Source: Oscillospiraceae bacterium (GTDB lineage Bacteria > Bacillota > Clostridia > Oscillospirales > Acutalibacteraceae). Taken from it: a stretch of DNA of 41,156 nucleotides. Numbering within the stretch: position 1 is the stretch's first letter; every line of letters begins with the position of its first letter. The notes under the pieces were generated by a model. The model was not told where the DNA came from. It did not search any database and saw only the letters and a list, made by a program, of their open reading frames with translations. Location: contig JAISXG010000083.1 in assembly GCA_031270605.1 (NCBI GenBank), forward strand, positions 1-41,156, given 5' to 3'. Shown here in pieces: positions 41,107 through 41,156 of this stretch. Position numbers and translations under genes: made by a program.

Positions 41107-41107
41107 T

Positions 41108-41147
41108 TGCGGCAGCATTCTGCAATCACGCTGCCGCATATTTTTTT
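41108..41147 (+). terminator. Terminator after tRNA-Met
   Basis: TGCGGCAGC/GCTGCCGCA, 9 perfect pairs (41108-41116 and 41130-41138), followed by TATTTTTTTG. Confidence 0.93.
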
Positions 41148-41156
41148 GAGGCCCGG

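Overview
The window looks like part of a Firmicutes (Clostridia) chromosome, probably an anaerobic gut-type organism. The clues are strong AGGAGG-type ribosome sites, T-box leaders, a conjugative element with CD1110/CD1115-type transfer genes, and an indolepyruvate:ferredoxin oxidoreductase. Genus and species cannot be read from the sequence.

Positions 1 to about 27,190 are the end portion of an integrative conjugative element (ICE), read almost entirely on the minus strand. From right to left it holds: an excisionase-like helix-turn-helix gene, a replication-initiator-like gene, a small regulator-like gene, a promoter with a leader ORF and two hairpins, then the transfer operon. The operon encodes a VirB2-like subunit, a polytopic VirB6-like protein, a Gly/Ser-rich membrane protein, an M23 peptidase, a PrgI-VirB4 fusion ATPase, three accessory proteins, a VirD4 coupling protein and an S1-domain protein. 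A Phd/ParE-type toxin-antitoxin pair sits inside on the opposite strand. Further left is a surface cargo block: a frameshifted lipoprotein, a 1406-aa thioester/SpaA-repeat cell-wall adhesin, a zinc-finger protein, a sigma factor, and two tandem TasA/BsaA-like exported proteins with DUF6273 C-termini (the second runs off the window). No relaxase or integrase is visible; they would lie to the left. The right end is marked by a 3' fragment of tRNA-Ser(CGA), the displaced half of the attachment site.

Positions 27,200 to about 33,030 are ordinary chromosome: a decayed DDE transposase, an MTA/SAH-nucleosidase-like gene, a TSCPD protein, a TauE/SafE permease, a hypothetical with nuclease-like motifs, two tandem zinc-ribbon DUF2628 membrane proteins, a VanZ protein and three consecutive large palindromes.

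Positions 33,059 to 40,560 hold the most interesting unit, a minus-strand operon encoding an OFA-type MFS transporter, IorA, IorB, a phenylacetate-CoA ligase and, after a gap, a TrpB2-type enzyme. It is preceded by two T-box leaders in series. The upstream one reads UGG with a UGGC tRNA-acceptor bulge (tRNA-Trp, discriminator G), and the downstream one reads UUC with a UGGU bulge (tRNA-Phe, discriminator A). A 160-bp MITE flanked by TA lies between them. Induction by uncharged tRNA-Trp and tRNA-Phe implies the operon makes aromatic amino acids by salvage: import of arylacetates, CoA activation, reductive carboxylation to arylpyruvates, and possibly indole to tryptophan. A small ribbon-helix-helix protein and a tRNA-Met gene with promoter and terminator close the window.
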